The translations under genes were made by a program, and so were the position numbers. This document shows, one piece after another, positions 44,585 through 52,751 of a stretch of 64,000 bases of DNA (position 1 is its first letter; every line of letters starts with the position of its first letter). The notes below the pieces were generated by a model that did no database searches, was not told where the DNA came from, and saw only the letters and a program-made list of their open reading frames with translations. Source of the stretch: Parvimonas sp035282405 (lineage in GTDB: Bacteria > Bacillota > Clostridia > Tissierellales > Peptoniphilaceae); assembly GCF_035282405.1 (NCBI RefSeq), contig NZ_JAYKBP010000001.1:1-64000 (forward strand), read 5' to 3'.

Positions 44585-44622
44585 ATTTCAAAAAGAAAAA
44601 TTACAGGAAGAATTTAGTATGA
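44566..44622 (+). other. 18-codon mini-ORF overlapping the lipase 3' end
   Basis: ATG at 44566 opens MDERDIDFKKKNYRKNLV and stops at 44620-44622. It overlaps the lipase end in another frame, as a coupled next gene would. No good ribosome site. It may be chance or the head of a lost downstream gene. Confidence 0.2.
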
Positions 44623-44647
44623 ATAATTTATCAGACTTAATTTAACG

Positions 44648-44676
44648 AGAGCTGACTACAAAAGTCCGCTCTTTAT
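44648..44676 (+). terminator. Weak terminator after the lipase locus
   Basis: Stem of 5+4 bp with one mismatch (44648-44657 with 44663-44672) and a short T tract. Confidence 0.45.
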
Positions 44677-44788
44677 TAAATTTGATAAAAATAAAAATTA
44701 CAGATTTAATTTATGTGTATTTTTTTATGCCTTTTATCTCACGTTAATTACATCACAACAAAAAATAGGTGATTTAAATTAGGATTAG

Positions 44789-44817
44789 TTGAAAATTTAA
44801 AAAAAATATGTTATAAT
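44789..44817 (+). promoter_or_regulatory. Promoter of the rimP-nusA-infB operon
   Basis: TTGAAA at 44789-44794, 17-bp spacer ending TGT, TATAAT at 44812-44817. Near-consensus with extended -10. Confidence 0.85.
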
Positions 44818-44840
44818 AATTAAAAATATTCTTTCTAAAC

Positions 44841-44870
44841 AAAGAGTGGGGCATCCCACTCTTTCGTTTT
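44841..44870 (+). promoter_or_regulatory. Leader hairpin before rimP, candidate attenuator
   Basis: Perfect 10-bp stem AAAGAGTGGG/CCCACTCTTT (44841-44850 with 44855-44864), GCAT loop, then CGTTTT. It lies in the 5' leader, about 20 bases after the predicted start of transcription and 36 bases before rimP, so it could be a partial terminator tuned by NusA, whose gene is in this operon. Confidence 0.6.
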
Positions 44871-44900
44871 AGTTTAATTCATGATTGAAAGGAGACAAAA

Positions 44901-45365
44901 TTGAAAAAAGAAAATGAATTATTAAAAACTATTGAAAAAACTTTTAAAAATATTTTTTTAGAAAATGGAATTTACTTTATAGGTGCAGAATATGTAAAAG
45001 AGCCTAAAGGAAATGTGTTAAGAATTTTTATTGATAAAGAAGGAGGAGTTGATTTAGATTCTTGTGAAATGGCAAGCAATATTGTCAGTGATTGGTTAGA
45101 TAAAGTAGATCCTATAGAAGATTCATATTTTTTAGAGGTTTCATCTCCTGGAGTAGAAAGAGAAATTAAAAACGATGAAGAATTAGAAACATTTATTGGA
45201 AAAAGAATTTTGGTAAAATGTTATAAAAAGTTAAATAATGAAAAAGAGTTTATTGGAAATTTAAAATCTTTTGATAAAGAAAATTTAACTTTGATAATTG
45301 GAAAGTCAAATGTTGATTTTTTAAGAAAAGATATTGCAATAATTAAATCACAAATTGAAATTTAA
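44901..45365 (+). CDS. rimP: Ribosome maturation factor RimP
   Basis: 154 residues, the usual length. Two domains: N-terminal alpha/beta part with LRIFIDKEGGVDLDSCEMAS and the family hallmark YFLEVSSPGVEREIK, then a C-terminal Sm-like barrel. It helps 30S subunit assembly. The start is TTG at 44901, six bases after GGAG; the translation MKKENELLKTIEK is plausible. It is the first gene of the nusA operon, as in most Bacillota. Confidence 0.93.
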   Translation: MKKENELLKTIEKTFKNIFLENGIYFIGAEYVKEPKGNVLRIFIDKEGGVDLDSCEMASNIVSDWLDKVDPIEDSYFLEVSSPGVEREIKNDEELETFIGKRILVKCYKKLNNEKEFIGNLKSFDKENLTLIIGKSNVDFLRKDIAIIKSQIEI

Positions 45366-45375
45366 GGAGAAAATG

Positions 45376-46491
45376 ATGAAAGGAACAACGGATTTTTTAA
45401 GAGCATTAGATGAAATCGAACGTGAAAAAGGTGTTTCTAAAGAGATAATTTTTGATTCTTTAGAAAAAGCACTTTTAAAAAGTTATGAAAAAAACTTTGG
45501 AGAATATGAAAATGTAAAAATAAATATTAACAGAACGACAGGAAAAGTTGAGCTTTTTGCGATAAAGACAGTAGTTCAAGTTGTTGAGGATAATATAACA
45601 GAAATTTCTTTAGATGAAGCAAAAGCTATTAGTACAAAGTATAATCTAGAGGATGAAGTGCCTATAAAATTAAAAACTATGGATTTTGGTAGAGTTGCAG
45701 CTCAAACTGCAAGAAATATTGTTATTCAAAAGATTAAAGATGCAGAAAGAGAAGTTATATATAATGATTTTCAAGATAAAGAAAGAGAACTTATCTCAGG
45801 ACAAATTCAGAGAATAGATAGAAATAATTTATTTATTAATCTAGGAAAACTTGAAGCAATTGTAACTCCACCTGAACAAATAAAAAATGAAGTTTATCGT
45901 GTAGGAGAAAGATTAAAATTTTATGTTAAGGAAGTAAAGAATACCCCTAAAGGAGCACAGGTTTTACTTTCAAGATCAGATGTTAATTTTGTTTTAAGAT
46001 TATTTGAATTGGAAGTTCCTGAAATACTAGACGGAACGGTTGAAATTCAATCTATTGCTAGAGAACCAGGAAGTAGAACAAAAATTTCGGTTTTTTCTAA
46101 AAATGATGATGTAGATCCTGTTGGAGCCTGCGTTGGATATAAAAGGTCAAGAGTTAGTTCAATTATTAAAGAGTTAAGAGGAGAAAAAATTGATATTATT
46201 GTTTATAGTAAAGATGTAAAAGAATATTTATCAAACTCCTTAAGTCCATCAGAAGTTGTAGTAGTATTTACTAATGAAAGTGAAAATAGAGCAAGAGTAA
46301 TAGTTCCAGATTCACAATTATCATTAGCTATTGGTAAAGAAGGACAAAATGCAAGACTGGCAGCCAAACTTACAAATTGGAGAATAGATATTAAAGGTTT
46401 AGAAAAATATAAGGAAGATGTTGAAAACGGCTTAATTGAAGTTGGGTTTGACGGAGAACAAGAATTTATAGATAATGGTTATGAGTTATAG
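45376..46491 (+). CDS. nusA: Transcription factor NusA
   Basis: 371 residues. I choose ATG 45376, six bases after GGAG (45366-45369); ATG 45373 is also possible, while an in-frame TTG at 45355 lies inside rimP. N-terminal RNA-polymerase-binding domain (1-125), S1 domain (about 130-200), KH1 with VGACVGYKRSRVSSI and KH2 with LAIGKEGQNARLAAKLT. It governs pausing, termination and antitermination and binds RNA through S1-KH. No C-terminal acidic repeats, as usual in Gram-positives. Confidence 0.95.
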   Translation: MKGTTDFLRALDEIEREKGVSKEIIFDSLEKALLKSYEKNFGEYENVKININRTTGKVELFAIKTVVQVVEDNITEISLDEAKAISTKYNLEDEVPIKLKTMDFGRVAAQTARNIVIQKIKDAEREVIYNDFQDKERELISGQIQRIDRNNLFINLGKLEAIVTPPEQIKNEVYRVGERLKFYVKEVKNTPKGAQVLLSRSDVNFVLRLFELEVPEILDGTVEIQSIAREPGSRTKISVFSKNDDVDPVGACVGYKRSRVSSIIKELRGEKIDIIVYSKDVKEYLSNSLSPSEVVVVFTNESENRARVIVPDSQLSLAIGKEGQNARLAAKLTNWRIDIKGLEKYKEDVENGLIEVGFDGEQEFIDNGYEL

Positions 46492-46499
46492 GTGAACTT

Positions 46500-46769
46500 A
46501 TGAAAATAAAAAAGATTCCTATGAGAAAATGTGTTGCTTGTGGGGAACAAAAGGAAAAAAAAGAATTATTGAGAATTGTTAATAATAAAGAAGAAGGCAT
46601 TTTATTAGACATAACTGGAAAAAAAAATGGTAGAGGAGCCTATATTTGTATTTCAGATAAATGTATTGATAAAGCTAAGAAAAATAAGAGATTGAATATT
46701 GCATTAGAATCAGAAATAAATAGTGAATTTTATGAAGAACTGAAAAGATATGTTGATTCTATTAAATAG
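46500..46769 (+). CDS. ylxR: YlxR/RnpM RNA-binding protein
   Basis: 89 residues. PMRKCVACGEQKEKKELLRI and GRGAYIC are the DUF448 signature. Recent work in Bacillus ties YlxR to RNase P (as RnpM) and to transcription regulation. It lies eight bases after nusA. The L7Ae-like ylxQ gene that normally follows is missing; infB comes next, 15 bases on. Confidence 0.92.
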   Translation: MKIKKIPMRKCVACGEQKEKKELLRIVNNKEEGILLDITGKKNGRGAYICISDKCIDKAKKNKRLNIALESEINSEFYEELKRYVDSIK

Positions 46770-46784
46770 CAAAGGGGTGCTAGT

Positions 46785-49373
46785 ATGAGTAAAGTTAGAG
46801 TACATGAACTTGCAAAGGGGTTAAATCTTCAAAGCAAGGAATTAATTAATATAATCACTGGATTAGGTGTAGAAGTGAAGAGTCATATGTCTATTCTTGA
46901 AGGAAAAGATTTAGAAATTGTAATTGGACACTTTAGAAAAATTGAAGCAGAAAAAAATAAAAAAGATGAGAAAAAAGTAGTTAAAACTGAAAATAAGCCT
47001 GATGAAAAGAAAAATAATGTAAATAAAGAAAGAAAAGATAACTTTAATAAAGATAATAAAAATTCAAAAGAAGGTTATAAAAAAGATAATAAATCATTCA
47101 ATAAAGATAATAAAGGACATAAGGAAGGATATAATAAAGGTAACAAACAAAATTTCAGTAAAGATAATAAGCCATTTAATAAAGATAAAAAAGGCAATTA
47201 TAGTAAAGATAACAGAAATTTTAGTAAAGATAAAAAAGAAGGTTTTAACAAGGATAAAAAACAAAATTTCAATAAAGATAATAAACCTTTTAATAAAGAC
47301 AAAAAAGAAGGCTTCAATAAAGATAATAGAAACTTTGGAAGGGATAAAAAAGATTCCGGAAGAAAGTTTGCTGATAGAAATAAAGAATTTTTAGATGATG
47401 TTGTAGAAGTAGTTGATCCAGCTATTGAAAAAAGAGATGCAAGAAAAACACATTTACAAGGTCAAGAAAAAAATAAGAAAAATAAGTCATTAAACGAGCA
47501 CAAAATGAGGGAAGATAGAAATCCAAATCTTATTTTAAAGCCTGCTAAGAAGAAAAATAAAGCTAATCATAAAACTAAAAGTGATAGTGATCTAGAATTT
47601 GAAAACAAGGTAGAAAATGTTGGAGAAATAAAAATACCAGAAAGTATAACAGTAAAAGATTTTTCTGAAAGTTTAGGAGTTAGTAGTTCTCAAGTAATTT
47701 CAAAATTAATTGCATTAGGTATAATGGCAGGATTAAATCAAGAAATTGATTTTGACTGTGCAAGCTTGATTGCAGAAGAGTTTGGAAAAATAGTTGTATT
47801 AGAAACACCTGAAATAACTGAAGAAAATGAAATTTTATCTTTAGATTATGAAGATAAAAAAGAGGATTTGATAACAAGACCTCCTGTTGTAACAGTAATG
47901 GGTCATGTTGACCATGGTAAAACTTCTTTATTAGACTATATTAGAAAGTCTAAAGTTACAACACAAGAAGCAGGTGGTATTACTCAACATATAGGAGCTT
48001 ATACAGTTAATATTAATAATAGTAAAATAGTATTTTTAGATACTCCTGGGCACGAAGCATTTACAGCAATGCGTTCTAGGGGAGCAAAAGTTACAGATAT
48101 TTCTATTCTTGTAGTAGCTGCAGACGACGGTGTTATGCCTCAAACTATTGAAGCAATTAACCATTCAAAAGATGCAGGAGTTCCAATCATAGTAGCTATT
48201 AATAAAATAGACAAAGAAGGAGCTAATCCTGAAAGAGTAAAGACCGAACTTTCAGATAATGGATTACTACCTGAAGATTGGGGTGGAGATGTAATCACTA
48301 TGCCTGTATCAGCTAAAACTGGAGAAGGAATTGATGAATTACTAGAAATGGTTCTAATGGTTGCTGAAGTTGAAGAATTGAAAGCAAATCCAAATAGAAT
48401 GGCTATTGGGACTATAATAGAAGCTCAACTTGATAAAGGTAGAGGTCCGGTTGCAACAATTTTAGTACAAAAGGGTACTTTAAATTCAGGGGATATAGTT
48501 ATTTCAGGAACATCTACAGGTAGAATTAGAGCTATGTTTGATGATAAAGGAAAGAAAATTAAGAAAGCTACACCTTCAATGCCAGCAGTTATTTTAGGAC
48601 TTTCTGAAGTTCCTGAAGCTGGAAGCTTCATTTATGCTGTTAAGGATGAAAAAACAGCTAGAGGATATGCTCAAAGAATTATAAATGTTCAAAAAGAAAA
48701 TATGATTTCATCTGGAAACAAAGTTTCTCTTGATGATTTATTTGATAAAATTCAAGATGGTAAATTAAAAGAAATTAAAATTATTATTAAAACAGATGTT
48801 AGAGGAACTGTAGACGCTGTTAAGAATTCTTTAGAAAAATTGAGTAATGAAGAAGTTAAGGTTAATATAATACATGGTGCAGTTGGAGGAATTAACGAAT
48901 CTGATGTAATGTTGGCTGCTGCAAGTAATGCAATAATAATTGGATTTAACGTTAGACCTTCACAAGGAGCAATCGACTTATCAAGACATGAAAATGTTGA
49001 TGTCAGAACATATAGAGTAATTTATGATGCAATTGAAGATATTAAATTAGCTGTAAAAGGAATGTTAGCTCCTACTTTTGTTGAAGAAGTAATTGGTAGA
49101 GCTGAAGTTAGAGCAACATTTAAAGTTCCGGGAATAGGTACCGTAGCTGGAGTTTATGTCTTAAATGGTAAAGTTACAAGAAATGCAAAAGTAAGACTTC
49201 TTAGAGATGGAATTATTTTACATGAAGGTGAAATTAGTTCGTTGAAGAGATTTAAAGATGATGCAAAAGAACTTTTAACTGGATATGAAGGTGGATTGGG
49301 AATTGCAAACTATAATGATTTAAAAGAAACGGATATAATTGAAGCTTATATTGATAAGGAAGTTGAAAGATAG
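46785..49373 (+). CDS. infB: Translation initiation factor IF-2 with Lys/Asn-rich repeat linker
   Basis: 862 residues. IF2-N module at 1-55 (RVHELAKGLNLQSKELINII), then a disordered linker at about 58-205 rich in Lys, Asn, Asp and Phe with about ten copies of F-N/S-K-D-N/K-K/R, a second IF2-N module at about 285-340, the GTPase domain with GHVDHGKTSLLDYI, DTPGHEAF and NKID, and C-terminal domains II-IV ending in the fMet-tRNA-binding barrel. It brings initiator tRNA to the ribosome. AAGGGGTG site. Confidence 0.95.
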   Translation: MSKVRVHELAKGLNLQSKELINIITGLGVEVKSHMSILEGKDLEIVIGHFRKIEAEKNKKDEKKVVKTENKPDEKKNNVNKERKDNFNKDNKNSKEGYKKDNKSFNKDNKGHKEGYNKGNKQNFSKDNKPFNKDKKGNYSKDNRNFSKDKKEGFNKDKKQNFNKDNKPFNKDKKEGFNKDNRNFGRDKKDSGRKFADRNKEFLDDVVEVVDPAIEKRDARKTHLQGQEKNKKNKSLNEHKMREDRNPNLILKPAKKKNKANHKTKSDSDLEFENKVENVGEIKIPESITVKDFSESLGVSSSQVISKLIALGIMAGLNQEIDFDCASLIAEEFGKIVVLETPEITEENEILSLDYEDKKEDLITRPPVVTVMGHVDHGKTSLLDYIRKSKVTTQEAGGITQHIGAYTVNINNSKIVFLDTPGHEAFTAMRSRGAKVTDISILVVAADDGVMPQTIEAINHSKDAGVPIIVAINKIDKEGANPERVKTELSDNGLLPEDWGGDVITMPVSAKTGEGIDELLEMVLMVAEVEELKANPNRMAIGTIIEAQLDKGRGPVATILVQKGTLNSGDIVISGTSTGRIRAMFDDKGKKIKKATPSMPAVILGLSEVPEAGSFIYAVKDEKTARGYAQRIINVQKENMISSGNKVSLDDLFDKIQDGKLKEIKIIIKTDVRGTVDAVKNSLEKLSNEEVKVNIIHGAVGGINESDVMLAAASNAIIIGFNVRPSQGAIDLSRHENVDVRTYRVIYDAIEDIKLAVKGMLAPTFVEEVIGRAEVRATFKVPGIGTVAGVYVLNGKVTRNAKVRLLRDGIILHEGEISSLKRFKDDAKELLTGYEGGLGIANYNDLKETDIIEAYIDKEVER

Positions 49374-49382
49374 AGGTTTTTT

Positions 49383-49775
49383 ATGAATACAAAAAGACTT
49401 GGGAGAATAGAATCTGAAATTAATAGAGTTTTGTCAGATGCTATTTATAACGGAATTAAAGATAATAGAATAAATCCATCAATAACAAATATAACAAAAG
49501 TTAGCGTAACAAATGATTTAGGCATTTGTTACGTTAGCATTGGTATTTTTGGAGATGAAAAAACTAAAGAAAAAACTATGAAAGGTCTTGAAAGTGCAAC
49601 TGGGTATATGAAAAAAAGAATTTCAGATGCATTAGATTTGAGACATACTCCAAAGTTAATTTTTAAATTAGATGAATCGTTTGAAAAAACAGCTTTAATG
49701 AATGAATTAATAATAAAAGTTTCTAAAGAGGATAGAGAAAAGAGAGAATTATATGGTAATGTTGATGAAGAATAA
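49383..49775 (+). CDS. rbfA: Ribosome-binding factor A
   Basis: 130 residues, KH-like fold: RLGRIESEINRVLSDAI at the start, VSVTNDLGICYVSIGIFG in the centre and LRHTPKLIFKLDES near the end. It aids 16S rRNA 5'-end maturation on the 30S. GAGG site, nine bases after infB. An 11-bp inverted repeat lies inside the gene (49505-49533). It overlaps nrnA by up to 23 bases. Confidence 0.93.
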   Translation: MNTKRLGRIESEINRVLSDAIYNGIKDNRINPSITNITKVSVTNDLGICYVSIGIFGDEKTKEKTMKGLESATGYMKKRISDALDLRHTPKLIFKLDESFEKTALMNELIIKVSKEDREKRELYGNVDEE

Positions 49776-50742
49776 TAGTCCTGGTGATATTTTAAATGTA
49801 ATAAAAGAATCTGAAAATATTGGAGTTATTTCTCATAAAAATCCTGATGGAGACAATATAGGATCTACAATATCTGTAATACTCGGAATTAGAGAGAATC
49901 TAAATAAAAATATATTTGGAATAAAAGTAGATGACTTTCCAAAAAACTTGTTATTTCTTGAAACTATTGACAATATAAAAGAAGTTGAAGAACAAAATTT
50001 AGACTTATTGATTTATGTTGACTGTGGTGAGATAGATAGACCTGGAGATATTGGTGAACATTTTAGAAAAAGAGCTAAAAAAACTATAAATATAGATCAT
50101 CATAAGACTAATAATTATTTTGGAGACTTAAATTATGTGTTTCCTAATATGAGTTCAACTTGTGAAATAGTTTATAATTTATTCAAAGAATTTGATTTTA
50201 AAATTTCAAAAAATATAGCAAATGCTCTATTAGTAGGAATAAATACTGATACTTATAGATTTTTATATGAATCATCTACGTCTTCTACTTTAAGAGTATG
50301 TGCTAATCTTTATGATCTAGGAGCAGATAAAGACTATATTTATAAAAAACTTTATCAAAATAATATTTTTGAAGTTGAAATGCTAAAAAATAAATTAATA
50401 AATAGAGCAAAATTATACTTTGACAATAAGGTTGCAGTAATAGGAATGTTTGAGTCTGATTTTGAAGGTACCGATTTAACAATGGATATGGTTGATGATA
50501 TTGTAAATTATTATAGAGATATTAATGGATTTGAAGTTTCTATTCTATTTAAAGAAATGAAAGAAGATTTATTTAAAGGTAGTGTAAGAAGTAAAGAATT
50601 TGTAGATGTTTCTAAAATATGTAGTCATTTTAATGGTGGAGGACATACAAGAGCAGCTGGTTGTGTTATAGATGGTGATTTTGAATCCGTTGTTAATTTG
50701 TTTTTAGAAAAATTAAAAAGTGAGTATCCAAATGAATTTTAA
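49753..50742 (+). CDS. nrnA: DHH phosphoesterase NrnA (oligoribonuclease / pAp phosphatase type)
   Basis: 329 residues from ATG 49753; ATG 49765 (325 residues) is an equally possible start and neither has a strong ribosome site, so coupling to rbfA is likely. Motifs: SHKNPDGDNIGS, YVDCGEIDRPGD, NIDHHKTNNYFGD (DHH) and the DHHA1 end HFNGGGHTRAAGCVI. NrnA cleaves short RNA fragments and 3'-phosphoadenosine 5'-phosphate. rbfA-nrnA-truB is a standard Bacillota order. Confidence 0.92.
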   Translation: MVMLMKNNSPGDILNVIKESENIGVISHKNPDGDNIGSTISVILGIRENLNKNIFGIKVDDFPKNLLFLETIDNIKEVEEQNLDLLIYVDCGEIDRPGDIGEHFRKRAKKTINIDHHKTNNYFGDLNYVFPNMSSTCEIVYNLFKEFDFKISKNIANALLVGINTDTYRFLYESSTSSTLRVCANLYDLGADKDYIYKKLYQNNIFEVEMLKNKLINRAKLYFDNKVAVIGMFESDFEGTDLTMDMVDDIVNYYRDINGFEVSILFKEMKEDLFKGSVRSKEFVDVSKICSHFNGGGHTRAAGCVIDGDFESVVNLFLEKLKSEYPNEF

Positions 50743-51625
50743 TGGTATATTAAATGTTTATAAACCAAAAGGATTTACAAGTAGAGATGTAGTAAATATT
50801 GTTAGAAAGTTATATAAAACTAAAAAGGTTGGTCATGCGGGAACGCTTGATCCTAATGCGACAGGGGTTTTACCTATTGCCATTGGAAATGCTACAAAGA
50901 TTGTCGATTATATTCAAAGCATGGGGAAATGTTATGTTGGAGAAATGACTTTAGGAATAGAGACCGATACTTTAGATATTTGGGGGCAAAGTCTTAATTC
51001 TAAGGAAATTTGTTTAGATAAAAATCAATTTTTTGAAGTTGTAAAAAAATATGATAGCAAAAAAATTTGGCAAATACCTCCAATGTATTCTGCTTTAAAA
51101 AAAGATGGAAAAAGATTATATGAGTATGCGAGATTAGGTATTGAAGTAGAAAGAGAAAAAAGAGAGGTTGAAATTGATTCTCTCATAATTCTTAATTTTT
51201 ATGATAATAAGATACGATTTGAAGTAAATTGTTCCAAAGGAACATATATTCGTACACTATTTAATGATATAGCTTTAGATACTGATAATTTTGCTTATAT
51301 GAGTTCTCTTTGTAGAAGTAAATATGGAATATTTACAATTAAAAATGCTTTATCATTAGAAAGACTTAAAAAATTTGATGAAATGCAATTAAAAAATTCA
51401 TTAATTAATGTAGAAGATGTTTTTGAATATGGAAGCATAAATTTTGATAAAAAATATTTTAAACATATTTCAAATGGGCTTAGAAAAACATTTAATATTG
51501 AACAAGAAGGAATATTTAAAATATATTGTGATGATATTTTTATTGGTATCGGAGAGCTTATTCCACAAGAAAATGGAAAATTGTTAAAAATGAGAAACAT
51601 ATTCTATAAAGTTGATGATATCTAG
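50732..51625 (+). CDS. truB: tRNA pseudouridine-55 synthase
   Basis: 297 residues from ATG 50732 (MNFNGILNVYKPKG); an in-frame GTG at 50720 is a poorer choice. The catalytic Asp is in GHAGTLDPNATGVLPI; also IPPMYSALKKDGKRLYEYAR and CSKGTYIRTLFNDI. It makes pseudouridine 55 in the T loop of tRNAs. It overlaps nrnA by 11 bases and ends the operon; ribF, often next, is not here. Confidence 0.95.
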   Translation: MNFNGILNVYKPKGFTSRDVVNIVRKLYKTKKVGHAGTLDPNATGVLPIAIGNATKIVDYIQSMGKCYVGEMTLGIETDTLDIWGQSLNSKEICLDKNQFFEVVKKYDSKKIWQIPPMYSALKKDGKRLYEYARLGIEVEREKREVEIDSLIILNFYDNKIRFEVNCSKGTYIRTLFNDIALDTDNFAYMSSLCRSKYGIFTIKNALSLERLKKFDEMQLKNSLINVEDVFEYGSINFDKKYFKHISNGLRKTFNIEQEGIFKIYCDDIFIGIGELIPQENGKLLKMRNIFYKVDDI

Positions 51626-51666
51626 TATTTCAAATTTTTAATTGAATAATATTATATAATAAATTG

Positions 51667-51698
51667 AAAAAATCTAGTGACTAAACACTAGATTTTTT
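51667..51698. terminator. Bidirectional terminator between truB and maf
   Basis: 13-bp perfect stem (51667-51679 with 51686-51698) flanked by A6 and T6. Confidence 0.93.
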
Positions 51699-51699
51699 A

Positions 51700-52305
51700 C
51701 TATATAATTTCTAATAATTTTCTATTCAGTTTTGAAATTGGAAGTCCAACGATATTAAAATAGTCACCATTTATATGTTTTATTAAAAGACTAGCACCAT
51801 CTTGTATTCCATATCCACCAGCTTTATCGTATGGATTTTCATTTTTAATATAAGATTCAATTGTTTCTTTTTGAATTTCGTCCAAGTCATAAAATGATAC
51901 ATAACTTTTTTCTGAAAATGTTGAGAAAGCATTATTAAAGTATATTGTAACTGAGGTTTGGACAATATGTTCTTTTCCAGATAAATATTCTAACATATAT
52001 TTTGCTTCTTCATAATTGTTTGGCTTTCCAAACAAATACATATCATCATAGACAATTGTATCTGCTGAAATAATTAAAGCACTTTTGTAATCTTTAGCTA
52101 CATCTTTACATTTTTCAAAAGATAGTATATCACATAATTCACTAAATTTTGACTTGTCATCTTTAGATGTCTTACTTAAAAACTTTTGTTCTAAATTTCT
52201 CTCATCAATATTAGCAGGAATCACTTTGAATTCATTAAATATGAATTTTAAAAGTTCTTTTCTTCTTTGTGAATTACTAGCTAATATTATATCAAAATTA
52301 TCCAT
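51700..52305 (-). CDS. maf: Maf-family nucleotide pyrophosphatase
   Basis: 201 residues. ILASNSQRRKELL at the N terminus, ISADTIVYDDMYLFGKPNN and YDKAGGYGIQDGASLLI are the family motifs. Maf proteins hydrolyse modified or canonical nucleoside triphosphates (dTTP/UTP type for those with this motif set) to monophosphates and are linked to septum control in Bacillus. AGGAGAA site. A -10 box (TGA-TATAAT, minus strand 52344-52336) lies about 30 bases upstream, at the edge of the mini-gene terminator. Confidence 0.92.
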   Translation of the reverse strand: MDNFDIILASNSQRRKELLKFIFNEFKVIPANIDERNLEQKFLSKTSKDDKSKFSELCDILSFEKCKDVAKDYKSALIISADTIVYDDMYLFGKPNNYEEAKYMLEYLSGKEHIVQTSVTIYFNNAFSTFSEKSYVSFYDLDEIQKETIESYIKNENPYDKAGGYGIQDGASLLIKHINGDYFNIVGLPISKLNRKLLEII

Positions 52306-52344
52306 AAAATTCTCCTAACAAATTTTTATAATTAAATTATATCA

Positions 52345-52390
52345 AAAATAAAAAAACATCTCAATATTTTACAATAGTAAGATGTTTTTT
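52345..52390 (-). terminator. Terminator of the 43-residue mini-gene
   Basis: Minus strand: 11-bp perfect stem (52390-52380 with 52361-52351) followed by a T7 tract. It lies 64 bases past the mini-gene stop. Confidence 0.85.
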
Positions 52391-52453
52391 AATCCAGTAT
52401 TACTCAACTTTTAATAGAATATAAAATTATTACTTAATAATTTATAATTTATA

Positions 52454-52585
52454 TTAAATCAACTTTCCAGTTACTCCATACATTATCATGAAAAAACAAG
52501 ACAAAGTGAAAGTTGTAAAAGATAATAGTAATTTCACCATTTCTAAAGTGTTGAACTCTGAATTTCTATTTTTTCTTTTTTGCAT
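52454..52585 (-). CDS. 43-residue single-membrane-segment protein, unknown function
   Basis: ATG at 52585 with GGAGGAAAG ten bases upstream, a strong ribosome site; stop TAA at 52456-52454. The product starts with the basic stretch MQKRKNRNSEFN, then a hydrophobic helix at about 17-38 (MVKLLLSFTTFTLSCFFMIM) and the short tail YGVTGKLI. Topology rules put the N terminus inside. It has a full-consensus promoter, a ribosome site and its own terminator, so it is a real gene despite its size. It diverges from an XRE-S24 repressor whose promoter region it shares. I recognise no family; size and setting suggest a regulated membrane-acting peptide (division inhibitor or toxin-like). Confidence 0.72.
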   Translation of the reverse strand: MQKRKNRNSEFNTLEMVKLLLSFTTFTLSCFFMIMYGVTGKLI

Positions 52586-52617
52586 AATTCTTTCCTCCAA
52601 TCAATAAATCACTTTTT

Positions 52618-52714
52618 AAGTTACTTTTATTATACAACACAAAAAATAACTTGTCAAGCTACTTTTTTGAAAAAATTAAAAAAATTAGAAAATAAATTGC
52701 TTTTTAAGTTATTT
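52618..52714. promoter_or_regulatory. Four AAGYTAYTT-type boxes in the divergent promoter region
   Basis: Boxes: AAGTTACTT (52618-52626, +), AAATAACTT (52644-52652, that is AAGTTATTT on minus), AAGCTACTT (52656-52664, +) and AAGTTATTT (52706-52714, +). One lies in the spacer of each promoter, one overlaps the mini-gene -35 and one is just downstream of its -10. They are likely operators of the S24 repressor. Confidence 0.5.
52629..52657 (-). promoter_or_regulatory. Consensus promoter of the mini-gene
   Basis: Minus strand: TTGACA (52657-52652), exactly 17-bp spacer, TATAAT (52634-52629). A perfect sigma-A promoter, rare in this window, as expected for a gene held off by a repressor. Confidence 0.88.
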
Positions 52715-52725
52715 TGTTGTATAAT
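52697..52725 (+). promoter_or_regulatory. Promoter of the XRE-S24 repressor gene
   Basis: TTGCTT at 52697-52702, 17-bp spacer, TATAAT at 52720-52725. The spacer sequence is nearly the same as that of the divergent promoter. Confidence 0.75.
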
Positions 52726-52751
52726 TATTATAGAATAGTAGAGGTGATAAT

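Larger units (their letters stand above)
44585..44900 (+). other. 316-base intergenic region between the lipase locus and rimP
   Basis: Contents: the tail of the mini-ORF, an 8-codon ORF at about 44619, a weak terminator-like hairpin (44648-44657 with 44663-44672, one mismatch, then TTT), about 110 AT-rich bases without features I can name, the rimP promoter and the leader hairpin. No RNA gene seen. Confidence 0.7.

Noticed and set aside
44585..44900. tRNA or other structured RNA gene
   Set aside because: No acceptor stem pairing or T-loop GTTCRA sequence; only a weak hairpin and the rimP leader hairpin.
46959..47400. Tandem DNA repeat or mobile insertion inside infB
   Set aside because: The frame is intact, the repeats are degenerate at DNA level, and long variable linkers are normal in this part of IF-2.
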